64,000 nt of DNA from an uncultured Candidatus Saccharibacteria bacterium (GCA_946404545.1 CAMJDZ010000002.1:61910-125909); one strand, 5' to 3'. Shown: positions 16,054-25,247, counted from the first letter of the stretch. The notes: a model not told the origin generated them from the letters alone. Made by a program: numbers and translations.

Positions 16054-17169
16054 ATGCAGTATCTTGTTGTGCTCGGTCGCGAAGCCAAGATTTCCCTCGC
16101 AGAACTCGAGGCGCTTTTTTCGTCTAGCAAAGTCAAGCAAGTCGCACCAAATCTTGCCCTCGTTACCGCTAAATATGTCGATATCAACCGCCTCGGCGGC
16201 TCACTCAAGGTCGCGAAGGTTCTCGACGAGTCACCAATCGACTATCTCAGCCAGCTGCCAGAAGGTAAAATAACCCTTGGCGTCAGCGATTATTCCGCCA
16301 AAGCCAGCCAAAAGTCTGCCTGGTCACTCGCCCTCAAATATAAGAATCTCTTGAAGCGCCACGGCCGCAACGTCCGCCTCATTCCGGACAAATCCGCCAC
16401 AATTCCTAGCGCTACCGCGCACCACAATCAGCTCGGCGAAAAACTCAATCATATCGAAATTATCAAATTCGGCGATACCTTTGCCACCTCTATCGGCACC
16501 CAGAACATTACTGCCTACGCCAAGCGCGACCAGGCTCGCCCTGCCCGCGACGCCTTCGTCGGTATGCTGCCGCCGAAGCTCGCCCAGATTCTTATCAATC
16601 TCGCAACCGGCGGCGCTAACAAAGGCCGTCTTCTCGATCCATTCTGCGGCACCGGCGTCGTACTTCAGGAAGCTTCCCTTATGGGTTATCAGGTTTACGG
16701 TACTGACCTCTCTGAAAAGATGATTAACTACTCCGAGCGCAACCTCTCCTGGCTCGCTGGTCGTTATTCAGATATTACCGCCAAGCCCCAGCTTGAAGCC
16801 GGCGATGCTACAACCCATACCTGGAAACCAGCCCCAGATTTCGTTGCGAGCGAAATCTACCTCGGTCACCCAATGTCGCAACCGCCAGTTGAGATAAAAT
16901 TTCGCACCGAAAAAGAAAACTCCGAAGCCCTTCTTACTGCCTTTTTAAAGAATATCGGCAACCAAATTGCTTCCGGTACTACCCTCGCCCTCGCTATTCC
17001 GGCTTGGCTCCGTCCAAACGGTAAGTATTCCGGTCTCGATATTGTTGACAGATTAGACGACCTCGGGTATAATTTAACAAAGTATCGATACGCTTCTTTT
17101 GATGACCTCTTATATTACCGAGAGGGCCAAATCGTTGCGCGTCAAATAATAGTATTAAGGAAAAAGTAA
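16054..17169 (+). CDS. TRM11-like / UPF0020 RNA methyltransferase
   Basis: 371 residues. The N-terminal half (YLVVLGREAKISLAELEALF ...) resembles THUMP-associated RNA-binding regions of Trm11/TrmG10-type enzymes. The SAM-binding Rossmann fold begins at LLDPFCGTGVVLQEASLMGYQVYGTDLS (about 190-225). The position of the catalytic D/NPPY motif reads ASEIYLGHPM, which fits the TEPYLG-like variants better than NPPY. It probably makes an N2-methylguanosine-type modification in tRNA, but the target is not certain. The L27 gene follows after three bases. Confidence 0.8.
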   Translation: MQYLVVLGREAKISLAELEALFSSSKVKQVAPNLALVTAKYVDINRLGGSLKVAKVLDESPIDYLSQLPEGKITLGVSDYSAKASQKSAWSLALKYKNLLKRHGRNVRLIPDKSATIPSATAHHNQLGEKLNHIEIIKFGDTFATSIGTQNITAYAKRDQARPARDAFVGMLPPKLAQILINLATGGANKGRLLDPFCGTGVVLQEASLMGYQVYGTDLSEKMINYSERNLSWLAGRYSDITAKPQLEAGDATTHTWKPAPDFVASEIYLGHPMSQPPVEIKFRTEKENSEALLTAFLKNIGNQIASGTTLALAIPAWLRPNGKYSGLDIVDRLDDLGYNLTKYRYASFDDLLYYREGQIVARQIIVLRKK

Positions 17170-17172
17170 AGT

Positions 17173-17451
17173 ATGTCACATGTCAAAGCTGGTGGTACCA
17201 GTAAAAACATCCACAACAATGCTGGCCAACGCCTCGGCGTCAAGCGCTTTGGTGGCCAGACCGTAAAGACCGGTGAAGTTCTCGTTCGCCAGACCGGCGC
17301 AACTAAACTCGCTGGCCCAGGCACCTTCATGAGCCGCAATTTCACGATTCATGCTGCCATCGATGGCAAGGTCGTCTTCGTCAAGACCAAGAAGAGCCAC
17401 TTCTCTGGCAAGAGCGTTCGCCGCACCCGCGTCGAAGTTCACGCAAAATAA
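17173..17451 (+). CDS. rpmA: Ribosomal protein L27
   Basis: 92 residues with KAGGTSKN near the N-terminus and the strongly conserved AGQRLGVKRFGGQTVKTGEVLVRQTG core, then the lysine/arginine-rich end. It is co-transcribed with the methyltransferase gene and ends at a strong terminator. The usual neighbour rplU (L21) is about 11 kb away on the other strand. Confidence 0.95.
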   Translation: MSHVKAGGTSKNIHNNAGQRLGVKRFGGQTVKTGEVLVRQTGATKLAGPGTFMSRNFTIHAAIDGKVVFVKTKKSHFSGKSVRRTRVEVHAK

Positions 17452-17460
17452 GTTGACTTT

Positions 17461-17488
17461 AAAAAATCTCCCGCAAGGGAGATTTTTT
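17461..17488. terminator. Bidirectional terminator
   Basis: Perfect stem AAAAAATCTCCC-GCAA-GGGAGATTTTTT between the convergent rpmA and the 17490 gene. Confidence 0.9.
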
Positions 17489-17489
17489 G

Positions 17490-17951
17490 TTACTGTTCTT
17501 GGTTCCACTTAGGAGGTTCCGGCGTAGGAGTAGGAGTCGTCCCCTCCGTCGCGTCATAGATAGTAATCTCCTCTTCATTGCCGCCAAACGTTTTCAGTTT
17601 GTGGCTAGGCCCATCACTAACATCAACCGCCTGACTGTCCGTACCGAATCCCTCTACATGGTGTTTTGACTCCTCCGTAGTTGGCTCCTCGACTGGGGGA
17701 TAGGCATCTGGCGAAGCTGGAGGAAAAGCCTCCGCCTCGTCTGTGAATTCAACCATCTGGCCGTTCGAGCCAAACTCTTGCAACCAATGTGACTTTTTTG
17801 CCGGCTCCGGCTCCTCTTCATCGACTGGCGGATAGGAATCCGGTGAAGCCGGAGAGGCAATCTGAGACTCATCGGTAAACTCCATCATAGTCCATGGATT
17901 GGTTTCGCTTTCATTACCTTTGCTATAAGAGCTTTCGCCGGTTTCCTTCAT
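17490..17951 (-). CDS. Acidic disordered protein with internal repeats, 153 aa
   Basis: Not recognised. Low-complexity, very acidic and proline-rich. Two clear repeats of about 40 residues share M-(V)EFTDE-x-PASPD-x-YPPV-(D/E)E followed by a K-rich and W/H-containing segment and -FG-, and a third degenerate copy (FGTDSQAVDVSDGPSH) follows. No signal peptide or membrane segment. An AAGGAG ribosome-binding site precedes the ATG, three bases after the acyltransferase stop codon, so it is the second gene of that operon. It could bind another protein through the repeats. Confidence 0.6.
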   Translation of the reverse strand: MKETGESSYSKGNESETNPWTMMEFTDESQIASPASPDSYPPVDEEEPEPAKKSHWLQEFGSNGQMVEFTDEAEAFPPASPDAYPPVEEPTTEESKHHVEGFGTDSQAVDVSDGPSHKLKTFGGNEEEITIYDATEGTTPTPTPEPPKWNQEQ

Positions 17952-17954
17952 TTT

Positions 17955-19019
17955 CTATCTCCTTATTTCCTTTATCTTACCATACCCGCGCTTCAACCAA
18001 GCAATCACGATAAGTCTTAGCTTCTCGACTAGAATCGCTACTATGAAGAATGCCACTGAAAAGGCTAAAACACCCGCCACCGTCGCAACAACGCCTAAAC
18101 CACTCCCCTTCATTCCGCGCAAAGCACTCGGCAAGAAATCGCTCCAAATCAACACATTGCAATTTAGTAAATAGACGGCGAAAGCGCATGGCGCGAAACA
18201 AGTAATTACCGCAGCCGCCCGCTTCTTGATCTGTAATCTGCTGAAGAATGACACTAGAAGCACGGATGCAAAGACAATTAGCGGTGACGTATAGCCAACA
18301 AAGGCTTTACGATTGATATATAAATCAAGACCATGGAGGTTAGGCCCGTACACTCTGAACACCCACGCGATAACCGAGCAGGCCAAGAAACCGACTAAGC
18401 ACCAAATCTTCCGCACATTGTTCAAGAAGCCCGATTTCTTCATTGCTGCGCCGACAAAATATAGCACCGCTAGCCAGACGAACGAATAGCCACTGCTGAA
18501 TCTAAAGATATCCCCGGTTAGAAGCGACATAATAGAAAATACGCCGAGTGCCACCCAAATTGCCCACTTCAATTGCTTTTCTTTCATACCCCGCACTGCC
18601 GCATTTAAAACCGGCATGACAAGATACAATGCCAAAAATGCCGTCAAATACCAATAGCTCTGATGTGTTACCGGCATCACGCTCTTATAAAACACACTAC
18701 GCGATACCAACTCCGGCTTGAAAACCAGATATATAACAAATACCAGTACCCCATAAAAAACCGCCTGTAACCACAATGACAGCAAGCGACCGACCTTAAA
18801 CGGCTTTTCTTTTTCACGAAAACCGACATAACCACTAATCAGCGCAAATATATTCACCGCTCCATAGCAAAGCGTTTCAAGCAGCCATGCCGCCGAGAAC
18901 ATTGTACTCGACTCGCCGTCTTGCACGATTAGTTTTGAAATAAGTAGCGTATGCAAAATCACCACGAACAGCATCGACAATAACCGAAGCAAATCAATCC
19001 CATAATTGCGCGCTTTCAT
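17955..19019 (-). CDS. Acyltransferase 3 family membrane protein
   Basis: 354 residues with about ten membrane helices, of the OafA/WecH O-acyltransferase family. The start RNYGIDLLRLLSMLFVVILHT carries the RxxxxD and catalytic-type H of the family signature (the His closes the first helix), and ALISGYVGF matches the next conserved block. It likely acetylates or otherwise acylates a surface glycan. The ATG at 19019 is chosen because TATAAT (19026-19031) lies six bases upstream; the longer frame to 19037 would start inside the promoter. Confidence 0.87.
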   Translation of the reverse strand: MKARNYGIDLLRLLSMLFVVILHTLLISKLIVQDGESSTMFSAAWLLETLCYGAVNIFALISGYVGFREKEKPFKVGRLLSLWLQAVFYGVLVFVIYLVFKPELVSRSVFYKSVMPVTHQSYWYLTAFLALYLVMPVLNAAVRGMKEKQLKWAIWVALGVFSIMSLLTGDIFRFSSGYSFVWLAVLYFVGAAMKKSGFLNNVRKIWCLVGFLACSVIAWVFRVYGPNLHGLDLYINRKAFVGYTSPLIVFASVLLVSFFSRLQIKKRAAAVITCFAPCAFAVYLLNCNVLIWSDFLPSALRGMKGSGLGVVATVAGVLAFSVAFFIVAILVEKLRLIVIAWLKRGYGKIKEIRR

Positions 19020-19036
19020 AATGATATTATAAGCCA

Positions 19037-19069
19037 TAAAAAATGGGCCTGCCGTTTAAAGCAGACCCA
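19037..19069 (-). terminator. Terminator of the 19077-20861 gene
   Basis: On the minus strand TGGGTCTGC ... GCAGGCCCA with a seven-base loop, followed by TTTTTT. It is adjacent to the acyltransferase promoter. Confidence 0.8.
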
Positions 19070-19076
19070 CAGGTGA

Positions 19077-20861
19077 TTATTTAATCGCAACGATTACGCG
19101 AATGTCGCCATCCGTATAATAATCGAAGCTGATCGAGTCACCTTTTTCAAGGAGAACTTGGCTCTCATCCACCTTTATTGATGCACGATAAAGCTTGCCG
19201 GCAATCATATAGTAGAACTGAGTCGTACCGTCAATCTCAGCGGTATAAATCGCATCGATGACACCGCTTCCAGACGCACTAGGCGTAGGAGTCGGCGTCG
19301 CTGACGGAGTCGGAAGCTCTGCGAGCGCATAAGGATCGGAGAAAGGAGCATCGACTGATCCTCCATATTCCCAACCATCATCCAGGCCTAACAGCTTCGC
19401 CTGATACTTATTGATTGCCTTCGGCAAAGTATCAGCCTCAACAGCGATTGAATAGTTGCTCATGCTGCAGATTGCATAAGACTGAACCAATCCAGCCTTA
19501 CCTTTTAGGCACATGAGATAGCTCGGCTCGCCAGCGATGTTAACCGGTAACGGGAATGTTGCCTGATAGCCCTTTTCCTGCACTAGCTGTTCAACGGCCA
19601 ACTGCGCCGAATGCTCTTCTGCACCAACCAAGTTATACTGCGTCATCTTACCCGTAGAGGTGTCGACGACTAGCCAACCAAGGTTGGATTCGGATTTGTT
19701 CGCAGCAGTCAGACCGGTATAGAAGCAAACCTGGCCGTCCTTGTCGATAATCGAAGAATAGCCATAGAAGTTCGCGAACTTCTCGGCACCTTCATTATCG
19801 CTACGATCTTTGTCGCGGTGGTAATAAGACGTTCTGAGGACATTCGCCTGTCCGAACGTGTCATTCCAGAAACCGTTGCCGTAACCATAGTACCAATAAG
19901 CGACATCCATAAGATATCCAAGCGAATAGATATGATCTATCCACTCCGGAGCATCATTAATGGAGTATTCCTCGGACGCGCCCGTCTGGGCATTTGTCAG
20001 AATGAAGCTGTTAACTACCTTGCCTCCAAAGAGACCGGCAGTCGGAGTCATCACGCCTGTTACCCAATAAGGCACACCCTCTTCGTCGATTTCCATAAAG
20101 CTACGATCAAAGATGTAGCTCGGATACTGATTTCTGAGGTGTCTGCTGAGGTCCATATCGAAGTAAGCACCCGGCGTATAAATGATAGGGTTCTCGAGGG
20201 TGACTAAAATAGCATCCTGAGTAACAATACCATTCTCCGGTGTTACCGGCACTAGCACATAACCAGGTACGCCATCATACTTTGCCTTGTTCCACTTAAA
20301 GAACCCGTAGGCATAGTCGATAGTCGACAAACGGTAATATTCACCTTGATAATTGATGAGGTTATACTCGTCGTCGACATCATACCAACTCGCGTGAGGA
20401 AGACTAGCAACTTTCTTGTCGCCAAGCGTAATTGCAGTGTCCAAATCAACGAGAGGTAACTTTTCTTGGTTAGCAATTACCGTGACATCCTCGAAATCCG
20501 AAGACTCATCGCTAATGTCTATTTCCTTAACCGTAACCTGAGCGATATTATGCAACTTACGAGCGTTGCACATAGGTGATGATGCGATGCCGCAGATGAT
20601 AAAAACTACTACAAACACGCCCCATACACCCCAAGAAATCACTGCGGGCAAAGCGCCCATCTCGTCATCGCCAAACTCGTATTCGAAATAGCTGACAATC
20701 GAAAAGATGCCTGAAAATGCGAACAAAGCGATAAACCAGAACCACCAAAAGTCTGCCGAATGGAAATTCCACGCAGGCAGCATTAAATAGTTTATTAATG
20801 CCATGATAATGGCAGTAATGCCTGCACTAATCAGCAGGGCCTTCAATAAAGCCTTGAGCAT
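19077..20861 (-). CDS. Large membrane-anchored protein of unknown function, 594 aa
   Basis: Not assigned. The first 110 residues carry three membrane helices (about 5-25, 35-58 and 72-95). The remaining roughly 480 residues are extracellular and aromatic, with a middle section rich in Tyr/Gly/Trp (YGYGNGFWNDTFGQ, KFANFYGYSSIIDKDGQVCFYTG) and a Pro-Thr-Ser linker (ATPTPTPSASGSG) before a small terminal beta domain of about 70 residues. It has a long leader of about 70 bases with a TGGAGGT ribosome-binding site, and a strong promoter (TTGACT-17-TATAAT at 20945-20973). It is monocistronic, and its distinct style suggests an accessory surface protein, possibly acquired. Confidence 0.65.
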   Translation of the reverse strand: MLKALLKALLISAGITAIIMALINYLMLPAWNFHSADFWWFWFIALFAFSGIFSIVSYFEYEFGDDEMGALPAVISWGVWGVFVVVFIICGIASSPMCNARKLHNIAQVTVKEIDISDESSDFEDVTVIANQEKLPLVDLDTAITLGDKKVASLPHASWYDVDDEYNLINYQGEYYRLSTIDYAYGFFKWNKAKYDGVPGYVLVPVTPENGIVTQDAILVTLENPIIYTPGAYFDMDLSRHLRNQYPSYIFDRSFMEIDEEGVPYWVTGVMTPTAGLFGGKVVNSFILTNAQTGASEEYSINDAPEWIDHIYSLGYLMDVAYWYYGYGNGFWNDTFGQANVLRTSYYHRDKDRSDNEGAEKFANFYGYSSIIDKDGQVCFYTGLTAANKSESNLGWLVVDTSTGKMTQYNLVGAEEHSAQLAVEQLVQEKGYQATFPLPVNIAGEPSYLMCLKGKAGLVQSYAICSMSNYSIAVEADTLPKAINKYQAKLLGLDDGWEYGGSVDAPFSDPYALAELPTPSATPTPTPSASGSGVIDAIYTAEIDGTTQFYYMIAGKLYRASIKVDESQVLLEKGDSISFDYYTDGDIRVIVAIK

Positions 20862-20888
20862 AAGTAAACCTCCATGTCAAAGAACCGC

Positions 20889-20896
20889 ACCCCTGT
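20889..20896 (-). promoter_or_regulatory. ACAGGGGT octamer in a 5' leader
   Basis: Followed by GC, so it shares the ten bases ACAGGGGTGC with the site at 1054. It lies in the transcribed leader about 28 bases before the start codon. Confidence 0.3.
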
Positions 20897-20944
20897 AAAC
20901 TATAGTAAACAATCGGGCGCCCTCTTATTATTTACTAGCATAAT

Positions 20945-20973
20945 ATTATAGCACATCGAGCTCAAAAAGTCAA
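20945..20973 (-). promoter_or_regulatory. Strong promoter of the 594-residue membrane protein
   Basis: On the minus strand TTGACT (20968-20973), 17 bases, then TGC-TATAAT (20945-20950). The leader that follows contains a direct repeat GTTTAC-TATA-GTTTAC (on the minus strand) and the octamer ACAGGGGT (20889-20896). Confidence 0.8.
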
Positions 20974-21005
20974 TAGTTTTTATGTTTATTCCCCCGAGAA
21001 GTGGC

Positions 21006-21749
21006 CTACAATTCGATGTCGACGCTCACCGCAGCATGATCGGATACTAATTCCTTATGGACCTCAAAATTCGACCACTTAATCCCATCGCTAATCAAGA
21101 TATGGTCACAGGCGACGTCCTTGATAAATTTGAGGTTCATCAAAGTCTGCTTCGTATCTGTTATTGCTGTCAAATCAGTCAAAAAGTCCAGCTCACGCAT
21201 TGCCGGCGAAGTCGTATCGACGTTCAGGTCGCCACACATCAAAACCGGGCCTCGCTCATCGCGAATCATATCAGCCACCTTGTGCATGCACTCAACCGTC
21301 GTCTCGTCGCCAATCGGATCCGGCTTCCAATACCCGTGATAGCAAAGTACCGTCAAACCATTTTCAAGCTTTACTTTCAATGCGTAGTACCCCTGGTCAT
21401 CATCGGCGCCATTCTTGAGGTTAAATTCCATTTTCGGATTATACACACCGTGAATCAGCTTCTTCTCTACTTCAACAATCGGATAGCGGCTCAAAATCAC
21501 ATTGCCCTGCTCCATCGTCGCTCTGCCACCAAGCAAATCAATTCCCCAGTTCGAGACGCGCGCATCATATTCCAAGCCGGACGCCTTTTTGAGGTCTTCT
21601 ACCGTATCAACGTGATGGCCAAGAAAAGCACCCGCCTCGCTCCAAACCGCCTCTTGCAGACAAATAATGTCGTAATCGTGCTCGCTCAAAAAACGCGTCA
21701 AAGCACCCTTCAAACGACCAGTCCAAACATTAAGCTGTAATACCTTCAT
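21006..21749 (-). CDS. Endonuclease/exonuclease/phosphatase family hydrolase
   Basis: 247 residues with the EEP active-site series: N in QLNVWTG, E in CLQEAVWSE, H in CYHGYW, D and N in GDLNVD, and D-H in SDHAAVSV. It resembles sphingomyelinase- or DNase-like EEP enzymes more than exonuclease III; substrate unknown. The ATG at 21749 shares its A with the TAA stop of holA (TAATG) and is preceded by AGGAGG, which rules out the longer upstream frame. It is the last gene of a five-gene run starting at rseP. Confidence 0.88.
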   Translation of the reverse strand: MKVLQLNVWTGRLKGALTRFLSEHDYDIICLQEAVWSEAGAFLGHHVDTVEDLKKASGLEYDARVSNWGIDLLGGRATMEQGNVILSRYPIVEVEKKLIHGVYNPKMEFNLKNGADDDQGYYALKVKLENGLTVLCYHGYWKPDPIGDETTVECMHKVADMIRDERGPVLMCGDLNVDTTSPAMRELDFLTDLTAITDTKQTLMNLKFIKDVACDHILISDGIKWSNFEVHKELVSDHAAVSVDIEL

Positions 21750-22363
21750 TATTTGCCTCCTATCTTTAATAATGCCATCTTTATAATCGTCCACGGCTCA
21801 AGCGATGTCGATTTCATATCCAAATCTGCCGCCGCCAACACCTTCAAAGCGCGCGGCGCACGAGAATTATTATACTGCAATTTCTTAATCGCCTGCGTCG
21901 TCATGAGCCCCATAAACATAAATGGGTCGTTCGTCGTTTCAATCTTCTCGCACATCTTTACCGCCGCCGCCCCGTCGCCGCGAAATGCCGCATCAAAGAT
22001 ATCAAAAACCACCTTACTATTCGGATCTTCGGCGAGTTTAAACTCCTTGAATTCGACATTCTTGTCTTTACTAAGCTCCTTATAGGTCGTCGAGCGCTTG
22101 TCGAGCTTCGTTTCCCAAATCACGACATTGTGCGGGCACTCTGCCACGAACTTCGGCAATAGCTCCCAACACTCTTTGTTACTAGACAAGTCCTTAATCA
22201 AAATCGCGCGCGTCTCCGCAAATAGCGATACGCCAAGGAACAAGGAAGGCATATCGTTCGCTGTCAGATTCTCCGCCTCGATCGCCTCGTAATCTTCGCC
22301 AAGCTGGCGCACGACCATCTTTTGCGCCGCGACACGGTCATCGCCATAAAAAACTCGAATCAT
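21749..22363 (-). CDS. holA: DNA polymerase III delta subunit (short)
   Basis: Clamp-loader delta subunit, which opens the sliding clamp. It starts MIRVFYGDDRVAAQKM, where the family has FYGxD followed by a helix. Further support comes from SLFLGVSLFAETRAILIKDLSSNKECWELL, TKLDKRSTTYKELSK and the C-terminal helical collar. At 204 residues it is much shorter than usual (about 330-340). The ATG at 22363 overlaps the mutM stop by ATGA, so the longer upstream frame is rejected. Confidence 0.75.
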   Translation of the reverse strand: MIRVFYGDDRVAAQKMVVRQLGEDYEAIEAENLTANDMPSLFLGVSLFAETRAILIKDLSSNKECWELLPKFVAECPHNVVIWETKLDKRSTTYKELSKDKNVEFKEFKLAEDPNSKVVFDIFDAAFRGDGAAAVKMCEKIETTNDPFMFMGLMTTQAIKKLQYNNSRAPRALKVLAAADLDMKSTSLEPWTIIKMALLKIGGK

Positions 22364-23208
22364 TTCTGGCACCCTCCACAATAATGCGTACCGCGCCCTG
22401 CCGTCCGCGTCTTCAGAATCTCGCCGCCACAGCGTGGACACTCGCAGCCTTCGCGACGAAACACCTGCGCAAACTTCTCGAGATAATTCCCGCGCGTACC
22501 GTCTGCACGCACATAATCTTTCATTGTCGAACCGCCACTATCTATCGAGGCCTGCATTACGTGACAAAGCCCATCCAGCAGTTTGTCCGACTCTGAACGC
22601 TTCAAATCGCCGCACGCCCGCCATGGCAAAATCCCCGCATAAAAGCACCCTTCGTCGGCATAGATATTCCCCACGCCGGCGATATTATGCTGGTCGAGAA
22701 TCACCGCCTTCACCGGCGCTTTCGCATGCCTCTGCAACATCTCGTAGAATACAGACGGCTTCATCTCCCACGGTTCCGCGCCAAGATTATTCAAGAATTT
22801 ATCTGACGCCAAATCCAAATCGTCCATCACTTTCCAAAAACCAAACTTGCGCAAATCGTTAAAATACAGATGCGTACCATCTTCAAAATCGGCATAAATT
22901 CGCGTAAAGCGCCCCGGCATTTCCTCGCGGAAGCTCTCATCCGGGTGCCCCGCCGCGAAACGTTCAGATCCGTCATAAATCATCTGGCCCGTCATGCGCA
23001 AATGCACCATTACCGTAAGACCATTCGAAAGCTTCATTAGCAGCGCTTTCCCGCGCCTATGAATTTCGGCAATCTTTTGCCCTTCGACCAGTTCCGGCTT
23101 GCCGCGAAAACTTTTCTCGCACAAAATATGGAGCTTCAGAATCTTTTTTCCAACAATATATTTTTCGAGACCACGCTTAATCGTCTCGACTTCTGGCAAC
23201 TCCGGCAT
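22360..23208 (-). CDS. mutM: Formamidopyrimidine-DNA glycosylase
   Basis: 282 residues. The N-terminal MPELPEVETIKRGL carries the catalytic Pro and Glu after Met removal. GKALLMKLSNG contains the conserved Lys, and the zinc finger is C257-X2-C260 ... C277-X2-C280 with R268/R272 in the RTAGRGTHYC loop. It removes oxidised purines such as 8-oxoguanine. The -10-like TAAAAT on the minus strand (23215-23220) ends six bases before the ATG and contains the stop codon of the upstream CPBP gene, so it may have its own leaderless start in addition to operon transcription. Confidence 0.95.
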   Translation of the reverse strand: MPELPEVETIKRGLEKYIVGKKILKLHILCEKSFRGKPELVEGQKIAEIHRRGKALLMKLSNGLTVMVHLRMTGQMIYDGSERFAAGHPDESFREEMPGRFTRIYADFEDGTHLYFNDLRKFGFWKVMDDLDLASDKFLNNLGAEPWEMKPSVFYEMLQRHAKAPVKAVILDQHNIAGVGNIYADEGCFYAGILPWRACGDLKRSESDKLLDGLCHVMQASIDSGGSTMKDYVRADGTRGNYLEKFAQVFRREGCECPRCGGEILKTRTAGRGTHYCGGCQK

Positions 23209-23217
23209 ATCTTTATT

Positions 23218-23967
23218 TTACATCAAAACGAAAAGCGCATAAAACGCGATGCCGTTCTTGATCATATGAAGAACCACACCAGACCAAATCGTGCCAGTCA
23301 GCTCGCGCATAAAGCACATACCGAGGCTCATTGCAAACACCGACACACCTACATTCCACTGGAAATGCATAATGCCAAACAGCGTCGAAACAATCAGAAT
23401 CGCCGGAATTGCCGGCATCTTTACGCGCAATTTGCCGTACAGCCAGCCACGGAAAATAATTTCTTCGCAAATCGGCGCCAAGACCACTAAGCAAACGAAC
23501 GCCAAGATATATTCATGGAACTGATATAAGGCGTGAAACCCGACATTCTGCGTCTGTTGCCAGTTGATTTGCGGCAAAATTGCCATCATCACGAGCGTTA
23601 GAATCGCTCCCAAAATCAAAGTCACAATAAAACCAGCTGGCGCGAGCAATAAATCCGTCCAGGTCGGCAAACCGCGCAAGCCCAGTTCGTCGCGCGTCGT
23701 TTTCTTTTTGAGCAACCACCAAGGAACGCCAATTGTCACAACCATGCTCGCCGCATAGCCCAAGAAATTATAAACCGTCGTTACGACATTGCTTTTGAGC
23801 AAATCGGCCGGAAGAATTAGAACAAGAATTTTACCCACCAAGAGTTCGCTGGCAATTACCGCCACGCCAACCCAGACAGCAAGGCCTAGCCCCCAGAGAG
23901 CAATCCTCCACCACGGAGTACGACGCCCCTCGACCTTTTTTTGTTCAACCTTCTTCTTTTGCGTCAT
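23218..23967 (-). CDS. CPBP family intramembrane glutamic endopeptidase
   Basis: 249 residues with about seven membrane helices. The Abi/CPBP signature is present: CEEIIFRGWLYG (EExxxR motif) and later GIMHFQWN (the FxxxH-type motif). These proteases act in bacteriocin immunity, prenyl-protein processing or signalling. It overlaps rseP by ATGA, so two intramembrane proteases are co-expressed. Confidence 0.85.
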   Translation of the reverse strand: MTQKKKVEQKKVEGRRTPWWRIALWGLGLAVWVGVAVIASELLVGKILVLILPADLLKSNVVTTVYNFLGYAASMVVTIGVPWWLLKKKTTRDELGLRGLPTWTDLLLAPAGFIVTLILGAILTLVMMAILPQINWQQTQNVGFHALYQFHEYILAFVCLVVLAPICEEIIFRGWLYGKLRVKMPAIPAILIVSTLFGIMHFQWNVGVSVFAMSLGMCFMRELTGTIWSGVVLHMIKNGIAFYALFVLM

Positions 23968-25187
23968 TTAATTATCCTAAAGATATCCAAAATCGTTACA
24001 ACCACCACGATTGCAAGCAAAACCATGAATGCGCGGCCAACGATTTTCTCTTCGGTTTCTTTTGTGAGGGTCTTTTTGCGCAACTTGAAAATCAAAATCA
24101 ACAGCCAACGACCGCCATCGAGTGCCGGAATTGGCAAGACATTCATAACTGCAAGCGAGATCGAAATCAGCGCCGTCAAGAACATGAGATTATTGATACC
24201 TGTCGACATCATATTCGGGAACAATACCCCGATAATTCCAACTGGCCCGCTGACCGAATCTCCGGCCTTCTGAACCGCTTGCGCGCCACTCTCGCGTGCA
24301 CTTTGGTCAAAGAAGTTTAGCTGCCTTACAACGCCGCTCACGAGGTTCCAGAGCAATTCTCCGACGCCCTTGAAGGTCTCGCCCGTAATCTGGCCCATCG
24401 TGCAGAAGCCAACGATTGGCGCGCTCCAAGTGCTCCGATAAACCGCATTGCTCTCCACACTTGCGCCGAGAATATAATCACTACCCGTATTATTAAGCGC
24501 CACTTCCGTCGTGCCAATTATGCCATCGCGTTCATAGGTTACAAATACTTTTTTACCAGCGTACTTCGCATCGAAATCCAAAAGATCCTGCGCGACATCT
24601 ACTACGATGCGCTCGTCCTTGCCATCCTCGAGAATGCGCATCTGCGTAATCACATCGCCCTTCATCAAGTGGCCATTCGCAGCCGGACTGCCCGGCTCAA
24701 TCGAGGAAACCGTCACTGGCTTCGTAACGACCTGTTGCGTATCGCCACTAACCTGGAACTGATTTTCCAAGAAGTGCGGCATACCAATCCAGGCCAAAAT
24801 TGTCAAAACGATAAAGGCGACTAGCCAGTTCATTGCAACGCCGGCGAAAAGAATCTTTGTCTTGCCCCAGAAGCTAGCGCGACCAAAGCTGCCTTTTTCT
24901 TTTGCGGCATCGCTCTCGCCCTTCATCTGGCAGAAGCCACCGATTGGCAACCAGTTGAGCGACAAGATTAGGCCCTTACCAGGCATCTTCTCCCATTGGG
25001 CTTTTTTGATGCGGCGCCATTTACCGTCAATCTTGCGCCAAGCCATTGCGCGTGGCGGGAAACCGATGCCGAATTCCTCTACTTCTACCCCGTTTTTGCG
25101 CGCAGCAATAAAATGCCCAAACTCATGCGCCGTCACGAGGAACATTAAAATTAGCAATCCAACAATAATTCCAATAACCACACTCAT
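23964..25187 (-). CDS. rseP: RseP-type site-2 metalloprotease
   Basis: 407 residues. The zinc site H21-E-F-G-H25 lies in the first membrane helix, a PDZ domain follows (about 150-240, VSSIEPGSPAANGHLMKGDVI), and the second motif NVLPIPALDGGRW is in the C-terminal membrane part. It does regulated intramembrane proteolysis, for example of anti-sigma factors or leftover signal peptides. A TATTAT about eight bases before the ATG suggests a leaderless start. It opens the rseP-CPBP-mutM-holA-EEP operon. Confidence 0.93.
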   Translation of the reverse strand: MSVVIGIIVGLLILMFLVTAHEFGHFIAARKNGVEVEEFGIGFPPRAMAWRKIDGKWRRIKKAQWEKMPGKGLILSLNWLPIGGFCQMKGESDAAKEKGSFGRASFWGKTKILFAGVAMNWLVAFIVLTILAWIGMPHFLENQFQVSGDTQQVVTKPVTVSSIEPGSPAANGHLMKGDVITQMRILEDGKDERIVVDVAQDLLDFDAKYAGKKVFVTYERDGIIGTTEVALNNTGSDYILGASVESNAVYRSTWSAPIVGFCTMGQITGETFKGVGELLWNLVSGVVRQLNFFDQSARESGAQAVQKAGDSVSGPVGIIGVLFPNMMSTGINNLMFLTALISISLAVMNVLPIPALDGGRWLLILIFKLRKKTLTKETEEKIVGRAFMVLLAIVVVVTILDIFRIIK

Positions 25188-25212
25188 ATATATTTATAAT
25201 AGCACAAGCTCA

Positions 25213-25244
25213 ATAAAATATCTCCCGCGTGGGAGATATTTTAT
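25213..25244. terminator. Terminator of BspA-like gene 1
   Basis: Perfect stem AAAATATCTCCC-GCGT-GGGAGATATTTT just after the stop codon. Confidence 0.88.
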
Positions 25245-25247
25245 CTA

